From NCBI GenBank assembly GCA_051649245.1, contig JBOFGS010000007.1:1-60145 (forward strand): 60,145 nucleotides of DNA, given 5' to 3'. The position numbers and the translations under genes were made by a program. The notes beneath the pieces are model-generated. The model did not search any database and was not told the origin of the DNA. It saw nothing but the letters and a program-made list of their open reading frames with translations. The number at the start of each line of letters is the position of its first letter. Positions within the stretch are counted from its first letter, which is position 1. The stretch comes from Brevinema_A sp051649245 (GTDB lineage Bacteria > Spirochaetota > Brevinematia > Brevinematales > Brevinemataceae). Of this stretch, positions 1 to 8,462 are shown one piece after another.

Positions 1-6
1 TTTTAA

Positions 7-58
7 AATAAAAACTCATAAATATGCTGTTTGGTTGACATATTTGTGAGTTTTTATT
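7..58 (+). terminator. Hairpin terminator of an upstream gene outside the window
   Basis: Arms at 7-26 and 39-58 pair over 20 bp with one G-T mismatch, separated by a 12-nt loop. The A-rich left and T-rich right arm flanks fit a bidirectional intrinsic terminator. The gene it serves lies to the left of the window. Confidence 0.7.
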
Positions 59-386
59 GTGTTATGTATAAAAGTTTTCAATAAAGTGATCGTATTGAGA
101 ATATTTCATGAAACATTGTTGTTTTGTTTTCTAAAAATATAAAATTGTCCATAGATTCAATTTTTTTTGGATTTTTTACATATAGAAGTCAAGGCTTCTA
201 GCTATGATAAAAGATTCTTCATACACAAACTATTTAATACCATTCCTATAAAACAATCAATAAATATTTTTTATCAGTGTGATAAAAACTTAGATTGCAT
301 TCTGTTTTTTATCAATTATTCTTTAAATGAAGAATCACTTTATATTATTATAGATAAGCATAATTAAAAAATAATGGAGGTATTGT
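59..386. other. Intergenic stretch before the first lipoprotein gene
   Basis: AT-rich, without a convincing gene. A 66-codon frame opens at a TTG at 167 and ends at 367, but it has no ribosome-binding site and no recognisable protein signature, so it is not called. The last bases hold a GGAGG (376-380) that serves the gene starting at 387. Confidence 0.5.
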
Positions 387-2306
387 ATGCGTTTGAATAC
401 ATACATATGTATGATCATATTGATGATAATCTCTGCTTGTAGTTTACAAAAAGATAAATTTACAAGTAGAGCATCAGTTGAGAAACCTAGTGAATCTACT
501 GGTAGAGCTTCTAGCGTGGATATATCGACTAGATCAGTTCAAGTGACTGTAGATAGCGAAGATACTACAGATGTAACGTCTACTGAAGAAGAGGATTCAA
601 GTCTTCAAACCACAGATCCTGCTAACGTAGAATCAACAGATTCTGTAGCTACGGAAGAATCAGATAAAGATGCTACAGAAAATATAACAACAGAATCTTC
701 CAGTACTGAATCTCAGGAGAAAAATTCCACTGATTCTTCATCTGAAGAAGGGGTTGAAACACAAAATAACACAACACAACCTCCTCAACAAGGTGATGCT
801 TCAGATACTACACTTCAAGTAGCTCAATCAGCTTCTTCCTCATCTACTGCCATATCTGCAGAACAGATCGCAAAACAGAAAAAAGAAGAAGAACAGAAAA
901 AAGCAGAGGAACTTGCACGTCAAAAAGCAGAACATCGAGCAAGAGTTGCTGAACTCCATGCAAATCGTCCAACAGCTTTTTCAGAAGTTCCTCTAGATCG
1001 TATTCCAAATAATTCACCATTAAAATGGTTGCTAGATACTGAGAATAAACGTGTTTTTATGTTTGATGAAGATGATGACAAAACATTTACAATCAAGAGA
1101 ACAAGTGATTATGATAATACATATAGTCTTAGTATTAAGACATCTGGGAATACAGTAGAGACCGTTCAAGGTGTCAAGATCAAAGCTTATGAGCATGATC
1201 TTGGTAACTATGATCATCGAAATATTATGGCTATTAAATTTGAAAATCTTAATCCTAGTGAAAACGTAAAAACAGCATTGAAAACTTTAGACGTAAAATA
1301 TGAAATGCCTTATATTATTTTTGATATAAGAGCTGATCGTAGTGGTGGTGCCTATAAAGGATACTGGAGTAAAGAGCTTAAATATGATCATAATCGATCT
1401 CTTTCTATGCACGTTATCGATGAAAATGCCTTAGTGAAAATATCTCCTTCTAAAGTTAATACTATATTAAACAGTGCTTTTCCTCAGGATCAATGGAAGT
1501 TTCTAAAAAGAGCTAATCAATCTAGTGCAGATGAAACGAGAAATGGAATAGGTATCAGAAGATTAAGAGATAATAAATTTGAGTCGATGATTGTGACAGA
1601 TACACTAGTCTCAGCAAAAATGTTAACTCAATCAATAACTATGTTTCGACAGTTTAATGATCGTAATAAACTGGTCGTTGAGTTTTCTACAGGTCTTGGT
1701 GGTTCCGGACGATTTTTTCTCTATAATGATACTGACAAAAAAGGATATTGGAGTAATAACAAACATTGGGATCAATCTGAAGCTAACTCTTTTAAAGGAA
1801 TTGATCAGATGGTGATGTTCAAAAAAACACTTGATCCAGCACTTGTCTCTTCTGTGTTACCTGCTGATGTATGGAAAAAGTTTACTAAGATAAACGATAA
1901 AGAGAAAAAAATACACTTTTCTTTAGATAGACAGCAAAGTACCATATTTCAGGGAGAGCAAGGATATATATTTTCTACTATTGATCCATCACAATATAAA
2001 CGTTCTACACTGCTTCCTAAAAAATCAGAAAAAACAGTAGGCGTCACAAACATAGGAACAGATCGTACGATTGGTAGATTTGCTATGGAACAATATGTCC
2101 CATATCATAACAATAATAACAACAGCGATGTAGTTATCCTCAAACCTCATGGACATCTCAGTTCGGATATGGATAATCATCCAATGGTTCCGTCTGATAA
2201 AAGATATCTGATTATTAAAGGTAATAAAGCTTACTGGACTAACAGATTGGAAAATCCAAATTCTTCTTCCTATACAATGAATATAGAAGAGTATGATGCC
2301 GAATAA
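387..2306 (+). CDS. Large lipoprotein with acidic Ser/Thr-rich linker, coiled coil and repeated YW-containing domain
   Basis: No known family recognised. The start is ATG with GGAGG 6 nt upstream. The N-terminus is a lipoprotein signal with lipobox ISAC and lipidation Cys18. Residues about 25-160 are low-complexity, rich in Ser, Thr, Glu and Asp, followed by a Lys/Glu/Ala-rich predicted coiled coil (about 165-195). The C-terminal 430 residues hold a repeated module: KGYWS near residues 324 and 452 and KAYWT near 614. The first two copies are each followed by a stretch of the form P-x-x-V-x-x-x-L-x-x-x-x-P-x-D-x-W-K. This suggests a lipid-anchored, stalk-displayed envelope protein. Function is unknown; a monocistronic unit ended by the hairpin just downstream. 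Confidence 0.85.
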   Translation: MRLNTYICMIILMIISACSLQKDKFTSRASVEKPSESTGRASSVDISTRSVQVTVDSEDTTDVTSTEEEDSSLQTTDPANVESTDSVATEESDKDATENITTESSSTESQEKNSTDSSSEEGVETQNNTTQPPQQGDASDTTLQVAQSASSSSTAISAEQIAKQKKEEEQKKAEELARQKAEHRARVAELHANRPTAFSEVPLDRIPNNSPLKWLLDTENKRVFMFDEDDDKTFTIKRTSDYDNTYSLSIKTSGNTVETVQGVKIKAYEHDLGNYDHRNIMAIKFENLNPSENVKTALKTLDVKYEMPYIIFDIRADRSGGAYKGYWSKELKYDHNRSLSMHVIDENALVKISPSKVNTILNSAFPQDQWKFLKRANQSSADETRNGIGIRRLRDNKFESMIVTDTLVSAKMLTQSITMFRQFNDRNKLVVEFSTGLGGSGRFFLYNDTDKKGYWSNNKHWDQSEANSFKGIDQMVMFKKTLDPALVSSVLPADVWKKFTKINDKEKKIHFSLDRQQSTIFQGEQGYIFSTIDPSQYKRSTLLPKKSEKTVGVTNIGTDRTIGRFAMEQYVPYHNNNNNSDVVILKPHGHLSSDMDNHPMVPSDKRYLIIKGNKAYWTNRLENPNSSSYTMNIEEYDAE

Positions 2307-2355
2307 GGCTCGTGGAACGATTCATTTACAGTACCAAATAACAATATCGTGAAAT

Positions 2356-2385
2356 AAAAAACACCCCTTCAAGGGGTGTTTTTTT
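2356..2385 (+). terminator. Intrinsic terminator of the 387-2306 lipoprotein gene
   Basis: A 14-bp stem with an ACACCCCTT arm and its complement, followed by a T run. It is symmetrical, so it may also stop the minus-strand nucleoside hydrolase transcript 145 nt away. Confidence 0.85.
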
Positions 2386-2529
2386 CTTTATATCACATAA
2401 TCTTCTTGTGTAATCTCATATCAATGTTGATACGCAAACAAAACTCTATTTTCTTTAACCGATTGTTGATTATTTTTTGTCCATCTTACTATGAGAAATG
2501 TTTGCAAGGATCTCTCAAAAAAATAGATT

Positions 2530-3450
2530 CTAAAAAATCCCAAAAAGCGTGTTAAGAAATTCTTTTCGTTTGCAATCCTCAAGAACAGATGCATTGAATA
2601 AGACTGGTTTTTGGTCATCAACGACTTTTGTTGAGATCAATGTCATCCCTCTTGCTGGTAATGCTAATTGTATTTCAATATGAGCCTTATAGCTAGTAAA
2701 TAATTCAGGATAGGCAAGATAAACAAAAACTGTAGGATCATAGATAAATCTTTTCTCATTATTGATTCGATTGGTATTCCAAAATTCTAAAAATGCTTTG
2801 ATCCATTGGTCGGAAACATGATTTTTATATTTATCTAATTCATCATATGTCATATAAGCTTTGTTTTCACAAAGATCCGTACCACTCATGATAATCGGTC
2901 TTCCACTTTTGAACACAATATCCGCAGCTTCCGGATCAACATAAATATTAAACTCTGCATAAGGGGTAATATTGCCAGATGAGCCTCCCCCCATCATGTA
3001 AATACATTCTATTTTATCCATTATATCAGGATATAGACGAAATAATCCCCCAATGTTAGTGAGAGGTCCAATAGTAATTAACGATAATTTTTCACCTTTG
3101 GGGAGAGAATCAATACACTTTTTAATCCCAATAATATAAGATTCTCGTTCTGCTTTTTTGATTGGCTTGGGATCAAAGGGACCTAAATGTTTTCCGTGAA
3201 TTTGTTCTGCATGGATTTCTTCTTGAATAAATGCATGTGAAAATCCTTTATATACAGGAATATCTGTTCTTCCTGCATGTTCTAAAAGGGCACAAGCGTT
3301 TATTGTTACTTGATCTAACGGACTATTACCGTTTACTGTGGATAAGCCATGAATTTTCCATCCAAGAGTCTGTTCTTTTTTTAGAGCCCATAAAATGCCA
3401 ATACTGTCGTCAATCCCTGGATCTGTATCAATCCAAATATTTTTTAACAT
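2530..3450 (-). CDS. Inosine/uridine-preferring nucleoside hydrolase
   Basis: Cleaves the N-glycosidic bond of nucleosides to base plus ribose. The calcium-binding DTDPGIDD motif lies at the very N-terminus, and the later family signatures GPLTNIG, MMGG, EFNIYVDPEAA and IYDPTVF are all present, so the protein is complete at about 306 residues. The frame is open 21 codons further, but the ATG at 3450 has a TTGGAG site about 11 nt upstream and puts the DTDPG motif at the usual distance, so I prefer it. It lies 68 nt downstream of the deaminase gene in the same direction, which suggests one salvage operon whose ribose product would feed the ribokinase at 5939. Base preference cannot be read from the sequence. 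Confidence 0.93.
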   Translation of the reverse strand: MLKNIWIDTDPGIDDSIGILWALKKEQTLGWKIHGLSTVNGNSPLDQVTINACALLEHAGRTDIPVYKGFSHAFIQEEIHAEQIHGKHLGPFDPKPIKKAERESYIIGIKKCIDSLPKGEKLSLITIGPLTNIGGLFRLYPDIMDKIECIYMMGGGSSGNITPYAEFNIYVDPEAADIVFKSGRPIIMSGTDLCENKAYMTYDELDKYKNHVSDQWIKAFLEFWNTNRINNEKRFIYDPTVFVYLAYPELFTSYKAHIEIQLALPARGMTLISTKVVDDQKPVLFNASVLEDCKRKEFLNTLFGIF

Positions 3451-3518
3451 GATATCATATTCTCCAATAATAATATAAAATAATATTTTTATTTTTACTG
3501 ATGTCCTATTCAAACTCT

Positions 3519-4733
3519 TTAATATTCAAGATGAGTTTTTTCTTGTGTTAACGCGTTTATTAAATTTTTGTTTGTTACTTGACAAGGATTTATTTTAATA
3601 ATATCGCTGTATAGTGGTGGTAACGTAGAACAATATTTACGTACTGTTTCAGCATCTTCTTGTTCAATAATATATTGCATTTGACAAAGATTATCGTCCG
3701 GTAGAGCTCCTTCAATAGAAGATCCATAAGCTCCTAATGTTAATAACGATTCTATTTCTCTATCTAAACCTAATGCAAATAAAAACGTCCCATACTTAAT
3801 ATGCCCAAGATATGTTAAAATTTCAGCTCCAAATTGCTGATATAAATCAAATCTAATGTGTGCATAAGTACGTGTAGCTTCTAAAAATGCTGTGCGAATT
3901 GGTGAAATATTTGTATTTCCGGGACAACATAACAATAAGTTTCCAAAATAATCTAAAAATGCGACGGCATTTCCTTTGCCACCTTGTAATTTGTCGATTT
4001 TCATTTGTTCTAAAAGGTAGGGAACAATTTGTTCATCAGGGTTGCCTCTGGTACAAGAATATTCTAATGTTTGAGGATAGTATTTTTTTAATTCCAAAAT
4101 AATAGGATGAGTATCTGGCAAATCTTTAGGATTTTTTAAATAACAAGGTTGTAAGTCATGATTTTCATGATATCGAACATTATCAGCACTAGCATTAAAA
4201 ATAGAGAAACAAAGTGCTTGAGATGTGTTGGCGATTGATTGATTTTGAAATATATGTGGTAAAGAAGCTCCACTTTGTTTTCTGGTAAATATCGAATCAC
4301 CATCAACTTTTGGATAGCTGAAATATTTAAGTAATAGTTTTTTTTGTTTATCGGTTGCAGATGGAAAATTATTTTTTTTATTGTAATTAATACCTGCAAA
4401 TTCATCATATGCCGCTACTACAACATGAAATCCACTGAGTAAAATTGAGGCGGTACACATACAGCATGGATCTAAAGATGTAATCAAAATGATATCTTTT
4501 GGTTCAGGTAAAGGAACAGATTTGTGTTTTTCCATGAAATACCAATCTATTAATTGTCGTTCACCATGAGCTGTGGGATCTTGAATGAAATTTTTATTAA
4601 CCACATTATTATGCATTTTTTTTATCAAATTCCCATTAATATCAATGAGCATTCCACCGACACTAAATGTTCCTTGACTATAAGCTTGTATTGCCATTTC
4701 GGCAACAGCAAGTATCGATTGATCAAGAGTCAT
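3519..4733 (-). CDS. Tandem cytidine/deoxycytidylate deaminase-like protein, second domain degenerate
   Basis: A zinc-dependent nucleobase/nucleoside deaminase. Residues 1-150 form a deaminase fold with zinc ligands His56 and catalytic Glu58 (TAHGE) and Cys90/Cys93 (PCCMC). Residues about 250-295 look like a second copy of the same fold (LDYFGNLL parallels LIDINGNLI). There TAHGE has become TAFLE and the PCxxC pair is missing, so the C-terminal half is probably a non-catalytic pseudodomain. At 404 residues it is more than twice a single-domain deaminase. Start ATG with GGAGG 5 nt away. It is the first gene of the unit with the nucleoside hydrolase. The substrate (guanine, cytosine, adenine or nucleoside) is not decided. 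Confidence 0.82.
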   Translation of the reverse strand: MTLDQSILAVAEMAIQAYSQGTFSVGGMLIDINGNLIKKMHNNVVNKNFIQDPTAHGERQLIDWYFMEKHKSVPLPEPKDIILITSLDPCCMCTASILLSGFHVVVAAYDEFAGINYNKKNNFPSATDKQKKLLLKYFSYPKVDGDSIFTRKQSGASLPHIFQNQSIANTSQALCFSIFNASADNVRYHENHDLQPCYLKNPKDLPDTHPIILELKKYYPQTLEYSCTRGNPDEQIVPYLLEQMKIDKLQGGKGNAVAFLDYFGNLLLCCPGNTNISPIRTAFLEATRTYAHIRFDLYQQFGAEILTYLGHIKYGTFLFALGLDREIESLLTLGAYGSSIEGALPDDNLCQMQYIIEQEDAETVRKYCSTLPPLYSDIIKINPCQVTNKNLINALTQEKTHLEY

Positions 4734-4805
4734 TGACTCCTCCTTTTATTTTCAATGATAACAATACAATCATGAGTATAAAACTAGTGTATTTATATTC
4801 ATTTA

Positions 4806-4833
4806 ATTATATATGATTTATAATTTTTGTCAA
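4806..4833 (-). promoter_or_regulatory. Sigma70-type promoter of the deaminase-hydrolase operon
   Basis: Reading the minus strand: TTGACA at 4833-4828, a 16-bp spacer, TATAAT at 4811-4806. Predicted start near 4799, about 66 nt before the deaminase ATG. Both hexamers are perfect consensus. Confidence 0.75.
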
Positions 4834-5147
4834 TACTCATTTTATTCCGTATCTCAATAAATAATTAAACATGCAACTTTTATAAGATAATCATCTCTGA
4901 ATATGCCACACCTAACGTTATGATACTATAAAATCATGAAATATTTATTTCGATTTGATAACGTTATCTTACATATATGCCTATGATTAATTATCTTGAT
5001 CAAATCCTTAATTCTTTATATTACGATCCATAACATGCTATCATTAATAAGATACAACAAAGCTTTTTTGATTAAAAAATCATATATTTAATGCCATGAT
5101 TGCGTATATTGCTATATAAAATAAGTGTTTATATTTTATTTTTTTGA
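4834..5147. other. Divergent intergenic region between deaminase and PTS EIIA genes
   Basis: About 500 nt separate the two divergent start codons (4733 and 5234). Apart from the two promoters I see only AT-rich sequence with short local inverted repeats, for example around 5070-5090, and no gene or RNA that I recognise. Confidence 0.5.
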
Positions 5148-5153
5148 TATAAT
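5145..5153 (+). promoter_or_regulatory. Extended -10 promoter of the Ula-type EIIA gene
   Basis: TGA followed by TATAAT (5148-5153) makes an extended -10 element. No good -35 hexamer is visible at the proper distance. Predicted leader about 75 nt. Confidence 0.5.
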
Positions 5154-5233
5154 TTGATGATATAGACTTTTTTTTAAATTAGATTTATACTAATTATATA
5201 TATATTATATAATTATATTGTTAAAAGGAGTTC

Positions 5234-5689
5234 ATGTTGCGTAAATTAGTGAGCGTTTTAAGCAAATTAAATTCAATTTCAATTGTTGACTCTGTTGACA
5301 CTTGGCAACATTCTGTCTATCTATGTTTTAAACCACTATTAGATCAACAATTTATCACAGAGCATTATATTAATGCCGCAATTAAGTATGGAGAAACTCT
5401 TTCTTTTTTTTATCTCATTACTTCAGGATTAGCCATGCCTCATGCCCGTCCTGAAGATGGCGTCTTAAAACATGGTTTTTCAATGCTTATTATCAAAAAT
5501 GGTATTAATTTTGGATTATCCCATCGTTATAATCCTGTTTATTGTGTTGTAGGTCTTGCTGCTACTTCTAGTAGTTCCCATATTAAGGATATGATGGATA
5601 TTTCTGAAATTTTCAGTTCTGAACAAATGCTACCTACCTTAATCCAAAAAAACAATGTAGATGATATCATCAGTTGTTTAAATAATTAA
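5234..5689 (+). CDS. PTS system EIIA component, ascorbate/mannitol type (UlaC-like)
   Basis: A phosphocarrier that accepts phosphate from HPr and passes it to an EIIB. The signature LAMPHARPEDG puts the phosphorylated histidine at His70, and the following VYCVVGLAA stretch fits the UlaC/SgaA branch. At 151 residues it is a complete stand-alone EIIA. No EIIB or EIIC lies beside it; the only Ula-type EIIB/EIIC pair in the window is 12 kb away at 17261-18855, so this may be its partner. Next gene downstream is ribokinase. The AAGGAG site is only 3 nt from the ATG; the TTG codon that follows would be better spaced, so the exact start could be one codon later. Confidence 0.88.
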   Translation: MLRKLVSVLSKLNSISIVDSVDTWQHSVYLCFKPLLDQQFITEHYINAAIKYGETLSFFYLITSGLAMPHARPEDGVLKHGFSMLIIKNGINFGLSHRYNPVYCVVGLAATSSSSHIKDMMDISEIFSSEQMLPTLIQKNNVDDIISCLNN

Positions 5690-5752
5690 TTCTTAGTCAT
5701 ATAGCTTATACGATTGTCTATATATAGGTGAAGAACTTATCATAATATTGAT

Positions 5753-5781
5753 TTGTTCTTTATATTATTTTGGATTATAAT
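5753..5781 (+). promoter_or_regulatory. Candidate promoter of the ribokinase gene
   Basis: TTGTTC (5753-5758), 17-bp spacer, TATAAT (5776-5781). The predicted leader is about 150 nt. A short direct repeat, ATAATATTGAT, occurs just upstream of and overlapping the promoter. Confidence 0.5.
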
Positions 5782-5938
5782 ATTGATGAATCATTTTACA
5801 GTCTGATAAAAAGCATAGAACGATGTGAAAATTCAAGAGGTTATCGCTATAGATCTATCATTTATTTGATTGTTAAAAATTTTAAAATAGCACCTTGATA
5901 CTAAGGAATTATGTTTAACTATATAAGGATATGATTTT

Positions 5939-6844
5939 ATGAAAAAAGTTTTGGTTGTTGGCAGTCTCAATATGGATCTTGTAGTTGGTGTGGATCGATT
6001 TCCTGATGAAGGAGAAACGATTTTAGGTAATAATTTGATGTATCATGTTGGTGGAAAAGGAGCTAACCAAGCATCAGCTGCTGTGTTGCAGAATGTTCCT
6101 ACTGCTATATGGGGATGCCTTGGGAATGATTTATTTGCTCAAACAATTTCTAAATCACTAGAAAATTTGGGTATTGTTTCTTATGTTGATGTTGTTGATA
6201 CACATACGGGCTTAGCTCTTATTGAAACAGATAGAACAGGACTTAATCGTATAGTTGTTGTCGGAGGAGCAAATAAAATCATGACTCCAAAAACAATAAA
6301 GCAAAAAATACAACTCTTAGATGAATTTGATGTTATTGTTCTACAAAATGAAATTCCGGTTGAGTCTATAGAGTTGTTGATTGTTGAATCTAGGAAGAGA
6401 AACAAAATAGTTATTTATAATCCTGCTCCTTATATTGCTATAAGCGAAGATATATTAACACAGGTTGATTATCTTATCCCTAATGAACATGAACTTTCTT
6501 TATTGATCCAAAAGCCTATGGACACAGAAGAAGAAATTAAACAAGGAATCCAAAAACTTCATCATAAGGGAATCGATAATGTTATTGTTACCTTAGGAAG
6601 CCAAGGCGTTTTATTTTCACATCAACATGAATACACTTTTTTGGAGTCTGTAAAAGTAAAGGTGGTTGATACTACAGGTGCGGGAGATGCATTTGTTGGA
6701 TCTTTTGCTGCTGGTTTAGTCTTATTTGATAATGATGCTTATGCCGCCTTAATCTATGCTAACAAATCTGCAGCAATCAGTGTTACAAAAAAAGGAGCTT
6801 TTGGTTCTGCGGGATCAAAAAAAGAGATTGAAATTTTATCATGA
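5939..6844 (+). CDS. rbsK: Ribokinase
   Basis: Phosphorylates D-ribose to ribose 5-phosphate with ATP. A PfkB-family sugar kinase: N-terminal GSLNMD and GGKGANQA (substrate-binding glycines, residues 38-45), and C-terminal DTTGAGD with catalytic base Asp250. Length 301 residues is normal. AAGGA precedes the ATG. No ribose ABC transporter is next to it. The neighbours are an orphan PTS EIIA upstream and, across the divergent region, a nucleoside hydrolase, so its ribose may come from nucleoside breakdown inside the cell rather than from import. Deoxyribose or another pentose is possible. Confidence 0.92.
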   Translation: MKKVLVVGSLNMDLVVGVDRFPDEGETILGNNLMYHVGGKGANQASAAVLQNVPTAIWGCLGNDLFAQTISKSLENLGIVSYVDVVDTHTGLALIETDRTGLNRIVVVGGANKIMTPKTIKQKIQLLDEFDVIVLQNEIPVESIELLIVESRKRNKIVIYNPAPYIAISEDILTQVDYLIPNEHELSLLIQKPMDTEEEIKQGIQKLHHKGIDNVIVTLGSQGVLFSHQHEYTFLESVKVKVVDTTGAGDAFVGSFAAGLVLFDNDAYAALIYANKSAAISVTKKGAFGSAGSKKEIEILS

Positions 6845-6941
6845 TGGTTTGCATAGTGGTTGTTGTTTCTTGTTGTTCGATTGAGTAATTCTTAGAAGTA
6901 ACCAATATAGGACATTCAAAAACAGAAAAATTAAGAAGTAT

Positions 6942-6983
6942 AACTCTCTAGTTATTGTTGTTAATAGTAACACTAGAGTTTTT
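6942..6983. terminator. Weak hairpin between convergent rbsK and alkD-like genes
   Basis: AACTCT (6942-6947) pairs with AGAGTT (6975-6980), with further imperfect pairing inside, and a short T run follows on the plus strand. It probably terminates rbsK. Confidence 0.4.
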
Positions 6984-7671
6984 CAAAATATTGAATTATG
7001 TTTGATGAATTATTTTTTATTAAATATTTTGATCCCTCTTTTTCAGCAAGTTTTGATAATTTATGATCTAAAAGAAATGTTGCTACCCATGTAGGATTTT
7101 CTTTACTGAAATCACGTAATGCCCAACCAATGGCTTTTTGGATGAAAAATTCATTAATATGCATTGTATTAACGATAATCTCAGACAATAATTCCACATC
7201 TGTTTTATCTTTTAAATGTAATTGTAAGATAATAGCTGATCGTTTTGCCCAAATAGAATCTTCAGAGTACCACGCTTGAGCAATTTCTCTTCGATGGGAT
7301 AAATGCTCTTGCGTCCACACACCAAATGCTTTTTGGATACGATCAATAGAATCCCACCATGGATTAGTATCTATAAATATTTTTAGTTGTTGAAATTCAT
7401 GATAGTTGAAACGATTAATATTATATGTTGCCATATCAATGGCCGTATATAAAAATTCACGTTTTGGTTCTTTTGACATGTCATATATTGTGTTTAGTAA
7501 TTCTTGGATTGTTATTTTTTTAGATTTTTGGAGAAAAGGTTTGATCAACTTTGTGCGTAGAGGATGTGTTAATCCATAGAAATCAAATTGACAACGCATA
7601 TATTTGTAATTCCAATCTGCTACACGAATATCTGAATGATATTCAAATAGTTTTTTTATTTCTAATAACAT
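6973..7671 (-). CDS. DNA alkylation repair protein, AlkD-like DNA glycosylase
   Basis: Removes alkylated bases from DNA through an all-alpha HEAT-like repeat fold. Family hallmarks visible: NPWWDSID, WAKRSAII, and the run FIQKAIGWALRDFSK near the C-terminus, which holds the conserved Trp and Asp of AlkD. About 232 residues, complete. An upstream ATG at 7707 is open in frame, but AAGGAG sits 9 nt before the ATG at 7671 and that start gives the usual N-terminus. Single gene, convergent with rbsK. Confidence 0.9.
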   Translation of the reverse strand: MLLEIKKLFEYHSDIRVADWNYKYMRCQFDFYGLTHPLRTKLIKPFLQKSKKITIQELLNTIYDMSKEPKREFLYTAIDMATYNINRFNYHEFQQLKIFIDTNPWWDSIDRIQKAFGVWTQEHLSHRREIAQAWYSEDSIWAKRSAIILQLHLKDKTDVELLSEIIVNTMHINEFFIQKAIGWALRDFSKENPTWVATFLLDHKLSKLAEKEGSKYLIKNNSSNIIQYFEKL

Positions 7672-7736
7672 ATGTAATTTCTCCTTAAACAATGAGATAT
7701 AGATCACAAGATAGTATGTTTATTTCTCAATATATA

Positions 7737-7764
7737 TTGACAAAGTATTTTTTTATGTTATTAT
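7737..7764 (+). promoter_or_regulatory. Candidate promoter of the DUF302 gene with overlapping palindrome
   Basis: TTGACA at 7737-7742 and TATTAT at 7759-7764 (16-bp spacer). A perfect 14-bp palindrome, TCAATATATATTGA (7727-7740), overlaps the -35 element and lies between the divergent genes, so it could be an operator. The predicted leader is about 140 nt. Confidence 0.45.
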
Positions 7765-7911
7765 AAGATATAAAAATAAATCTTGCCATCATAATATATC
7801 CAAAATGAGCAAGTTTTATTTAGTATATTTTAAAAAATCCCATAGAAACACAGTATTTCAATTAAATTATTAGTTTATGATATATTATTTATTAATTTAT
7901 AAGGAGATATT

Positions 7912-8340
7912 ATGAAAATTTTAGGATTACTTATTTTATTGATAAGCACAAGTACATTTGGTCAAGAGGTTATCAAAAAAGAACTTTCTATATCAGTCGA
8001 TCAAGCTGTTACGCTCTTAAAAAAGAACATAAAAGAAAAAAAACTAATGATTTTTGCAGAAATTAATCATCAAAAAGCTGCGGAATCTGTTCGATTAACG
8101 ATGCCAAAATCATATGTGATTATATTTGGCAATCCTGCAGTTGGTACCTTGTTAATGAATGATAATATTTTGTGGAGTTACGAATTGCCCTTAAAAATAG
8201 CAATCTATGCAGATAAAAATGGTAATGTTTGGGCTCAATCACGCACTCTTGTTAAAGATATTCAAACATCAAAAAATAATGTTGAGATTATGAATAAAAT
8301 GAATATGCTCTTAAAATCTTTAGTTGATAGTATAGAATAA
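7912..8340 (+). CDS. Exported DUF302 family protein
   Basis: Function unknown. The first 17 residues are a signal peptide ending TFGQ, so the protein is periplasmic or surface-exposed. The rest is one DUF302 domain, recognised by the FAEINHQKAAESV segment, the IFGNPAVGTLLM motif and the LPLKIAIYAD...GNVW strand pair. At 142 residues it is a single complete domain. AAGGAG precedes the ATG by 6 nt. No partner gene is evident; the 5'-nucleotidase follows 122 nt later with no terminator between, so co-transcription is possible. Confidence 0.88.
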   Translation: MKILGLLILLISTSTFGQEVIKKELSISVDQAVTLLKKNIKEKKLMIFAEINHQKAAESVRLTMPKSYVIIFGNPAVGTLLMNDNILWSYELPLKIAIYADKNGNVWAQSRTLVKDIQTSKNNVEIMNKMNMLLKSLVDSIE

Positions 8341-8462
8341 CAGAAAGTTCATCAACAATTATGATTGACTTAATCATATGGTTGTGCTTTGATTTATTGA
8401 ACATATTTATTTTCTTATAAATAAAAAACATAATTACGTAATAAATATAATGGAGTATAAAA

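Noticed and set aside
167..367. 66-codon plus-strand frame starting with TTG
   Set aside because: No ribosome-binding site, no family resemblance, and low-complexity AT-rich composition.
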